64,000 nt of DNA from Agelaius tricolor (lineage: Eukaryota; Chordata; Aves; Passeriformes; Icteridae), in contig JALJCS010000007.1 in NCBI GenBank assembly GCA_023055355.1, positions 6,002,001 to 6,066,000 on the forward strand, in the 5' to 3' direction. Shown here piece by piece: positions 61,046-64,000 of the stretch. The position numbers were made by a program, and so were the translations under genes. Each line of letters begins with the position of its first letter. Position 1 is the first letter of the stretch. The notes below the pieces were generated by a model. It had not been told where the DNA came from, did no database searches, and worked only from the letters and a program-made list of their open reading frames with translations.

Positions 61046-63992
61046 ATAGCCTTGTTGAACACTTCTTTTGAAAAGAAAACAGAAAACATGACAGGGGAAG
61101 TGGCCTGTAATATCAGAAAAATTAATGGGTACTTGAGTTGTTGTGAAATTACTGTAGAAATTAAACTTGCAAACCATGAAGATACTGTTTTGTATCTTGA
61201 GTTCAGAAATAGCATCAAATGCTCTTTACTAAATAAACCATCTTTCTACTTGGTGCACATATTGCCATGGTGAGGGGAGAATTAAAACCAAATTGTTTGT
61301 TCTCCAGAGATCAATAATAGAAGCGACAGTTCTGAAAATAGATGTTTACGTGGAGAAGGAGATGAAGCAAGGATATTTTAGCTTTACTACCCTCTTGATA
61401 TGTCTGGGAAGTTTTTGGATTAGCTGGTGATTGCTCTGCTTGTCCAGTGGCTCTGGTGGAAGGAAGCTGATGAACAGGGCAGAGCTGCACCAGGGGGATG
61501 TGTGTGGGGATGGATGCAGCTTCCTTCTGTGCTCAGTGGATTGGGAGACAAACAGGCCAGTTCAGAGGGGTTTTTCTGGCAGTTAGTCAGCTCCTTTTGT
61601 CTGACTAAATCCAAGTGTTATAGTGGTCATGGTTATTAATATAATACCCTGTCTCTGTGCCATGATAGTAGTTAGCATCAGATTGATGGTGTCAGGACAC
61701 CAGATTGTCATTTTACTCTCTGGAATCAGCAAGTAGGGGAAAAAAATAAAGTCAGGAGAGTTTCTTCTGAGGTATAAATAACTCCTGTAGTTGCATGTAG
61801 TAGGGGAGGGAAATAGCATGCTGAATATTCTGGCATGGAGGTGGAGAGTGAGAGATGGAAGACTTGTTCATCTTCCCAGTTGTGGATTCAGGGGGAGCTT
61901 GGTCTGTACTCCTCCTCAGTTTCTCTTAAGCCATGTTCATTTATCTTCCCCTTTCTCTTCACCTGAGCAATTGTGAATCAGGTTTGGGCCCCTTGCTCCA
62001 CAGGGGTGTGGGGAAGCTGCTGTTCTGCAGGAGGTTTGGCTGTCCCTGTGCACTCCCTGGGTTTAATTTAATGCTGATATTGGTAGTGGCAGCCCCACAG
62101 GTCAGGTTTGCTGTTCAGCAGTTGTGAGGCTCCCTCTGGAAATTGTTCCTCCATCCAGGGTGACACCTGGAGCTGTGCACGCTGGTCTTTGGGGGAAACC
62201 ATACATCCATCTGGAAACAGGCAGCATTTTCTAAAAGATGCCTTTCCATATTATATTTAACTTCTTTAAAGCCGTAATATTGGCTTTGTGGTGTTACAAA
62301 GTTTATTGGGGCAAGCTGGAAAAAAAAAAATCCAGTATAATTTACTGTGTCTAATTAATTTTTTATGTTCCAGTTCATCTGGTTTCTCCATGGCTCTGCT
62401 CTGGCCACTTGCTGTCAGTGAAACTCTGTCTTCAACAAGGGTGGAGAAACTGGAATTTTTTTGCAACCTGGGAGTTGTGCAAAGCAGAGCAAGTGACTCA
62501 GGAAAGGGCACTTCAGCAAATCTAATGTCAAATTGAAAATCCCTGCATAGAAATACAGAAATGCTGAAGTTAGAAATACTAAAGTTTTTCTCTGAAATAG
62601 TTGTATTTCAGTCTGGTTTGTTTGGTTTGGTTTGAGTTTATCTTTTTTAACAAAGAAAACATTTTTTTACCTGATTGGACTTCAGAATTTGGGACCTAAT
62701 GGGAGGTTTAATTACCAGATACAAGGCAGATGTTAATCACAAATTAGAAATTAGGAGTCAAGGGGATGGCATATTATCTAAGCATGTTACTCTTGAACTA
62801 TTTCTTAGTATTTTCCCCACACTGTTTAATTAATGCTTTAAAAGTGTCATTATCAGAGTCTAGACATAAATCTGACTAAATCCTGTTTTATGGTGCCAGT
62901 TGTAATTGTTGGTAGCTTCAGGTTTTTGTATTCATAAAAATGCATTTTCACCCATGCAGTCAAACTATCAGTCTTAATAACTTGAGAAAGAATGAAGGGC
63001 TTTGGAAAGATATTGAATTACTGTGAAAATCCACTCTGGGTACTATTCTTCTCACTAAAGAGCAGCCACAGCCAGAATGTAAGGGAGGAAACAAGACCTA
63101 AGTGCCAAGGAAAGTCTGGCTGCTTTAAAATTCAGAGACCTCATTTTCTCCCACCTGCTTTTTATTCAGAGATTGCAAGAGACTTTTTTTTTTCCAACTC
63201 CCAGTTGGGTTTTCAACTTTGAATGAACTAGTTGAAATGAAGAAAATACTCACTACACCTGCTAGCTCTATCAAAACCAGAAGTAATTAAGGCAAAAAGT
63301 CTTGGTTTGCAAGAGAAATGGAAAATGCTTACATTTGAGGGGGAAAATGTCAGTATCAGCATTTGCTCCATGGGAAAGGCTGAAAATAATAGAGCTGCTG
63401 GATGCAGAATGTGATTTCCTGGTGGTTAAATCTTGACATGATTTCCAGTCAGGAGGTGCAAAAGTCCTGAGTTCTTCAAAATAGAAAAAGTACCCATTTT
63501 TCATCTATTTGAGAAGAACTTGCAGAGGTAACTTACAGCTCCAGCTACTTCTGTGAAATAACATGTTTGTAAGTTTTGGTCTCAGCCCTTTTTTATCATT
63601 TTAAGCAGGTAGAGTTTGTTTTGCCTTTTTTTAGTGTCTGGTGTGTTGTGTTGTTTTGTTTTTTTAATCAAACCGAAATCCTGGGTTGTATTTTTGACTC
63701 ACAATGTACTTTATTGCTGGTTTTGCCCACCTTCATGTCAGGTGGAGGGGGGGTTGTGGCTCCTCCTGGCATGTCACAGCCATGGGAATTGTGTCAGCAC
63801 CCAGCCTGGTCAGGGTTTCACAATGTTCAAGGTGTTTGTGCAGCAATAACAGTGACCTGCATGGGGAACAAAGGTGGAGAAACCAAATATGTGTCACATT
63901 TTCAGCATTTGAGAAGTTAAGCTCAGGGTAGGAGTCTCTGTTCCAGTTGAGAACTGGGAAGAATTGCTTCCTTTTGTCCGTCCTTTTTGCAG

Positions 63993-64000
63993 GAGTATGT
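63993..64000 (+). CDS. Possible start of exon 3 at the window edge
   Basis: A pyrimidine-rich run (63967-63989) ends in GCAG at 63989-63992, a good 3' splice site. Joining the exon 2 end (TG) to the next base G restores a Trp codon (TGG), followed by AGT and ATG with no stop. The phase is therefore compatible, but eight bases cannot prove an exon, and AG acceptor-like sites are common. Confidence 0.4.

Larger units (their letters stand above)
54884..63992 (+). other. Probable intron 2
   Basis: This is the interval between the exon 2 donor (54884) and a plausible acceptor at the right edge (AG 63991-63992). It contains a T/G array at 57995-58099, an old CR1 remnant at 60205-60330 and an AT-rich run at about 60998-61045. 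Open frames such as 58995-59204 (plus, opening at GTG rather than ATG) and 56824-57045 (minus) have no recognisable family. No RNA gene was recognised. Confidence 0.55.

Overview
The window looks like nuclear DNA from a bird, most likely a songbird (Passeriformes). I base this on four CR1 LINE fragments, one carrying the avian CR1 tail (ATTCTRTG-type repeats at the 3' end), on solo LTRs that resemble passerine endogenous retrovirus families I recall, on low overall repeat density, and on a vertebrate CpG island. The species cannot be named. Nothing is prokaryotic; long open frames across most of the window are chance frames or low-complexity artefacts.

Layout: positions 1-3840 are an ordinary upstream flank with no supportable gene. 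A strong CpG island (about 3850-5250) with GC boxes, short triplet runs and a (TGGA)n microsatellite at its 3' edge is a housekeeping-type promoter and probable first exon(s). From there to about 54780 lies about 50 kb of intron-like sequence. It holds three solo LTRs (10623-11231, 46374-47206, 53598-54024), each with TG...CA ends and a 4-bp target-site duplication, plus CR1 fragments near 22.5, 27.1 and 44.8-45.3 kb, an AT-rich array at 31.4 kb and a 36-bp minisatellite at 50.5-51.3 kb.

The only convincing protein-coding exon is 54783-54883 (+). It has a strong polypyrimidine tract and AG acceptor, an in-frame stop just ahead of the ATG, and 28 codons that encode a hydrophobic helix next to the N-terminus. 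It ends at a consensus GTAAGT donor in phase 2. About 9.1 kb downstream the window ends eight bases after a good acceptor (AG at 63991-63992) whose phase fits this donor. The simplest model is a plus-strand gene with an untranslated first exon in the CpG island, a roughly 50 kb first intron, a start-codon exon 2 encoding a membrane anchor, and exon 3 beginning at the right edge. I do not recognise the protein.

I found no clearly new biological system. The items most worth a second look are the edge exon, a possible three-codon upstream ORF made by splicing, an isolated CpG-dense patch 430 bp before exon 2, the open-in-several-frames minisatellite with a 180-bp higher-order unit, and the three LTRs with matching duplications.
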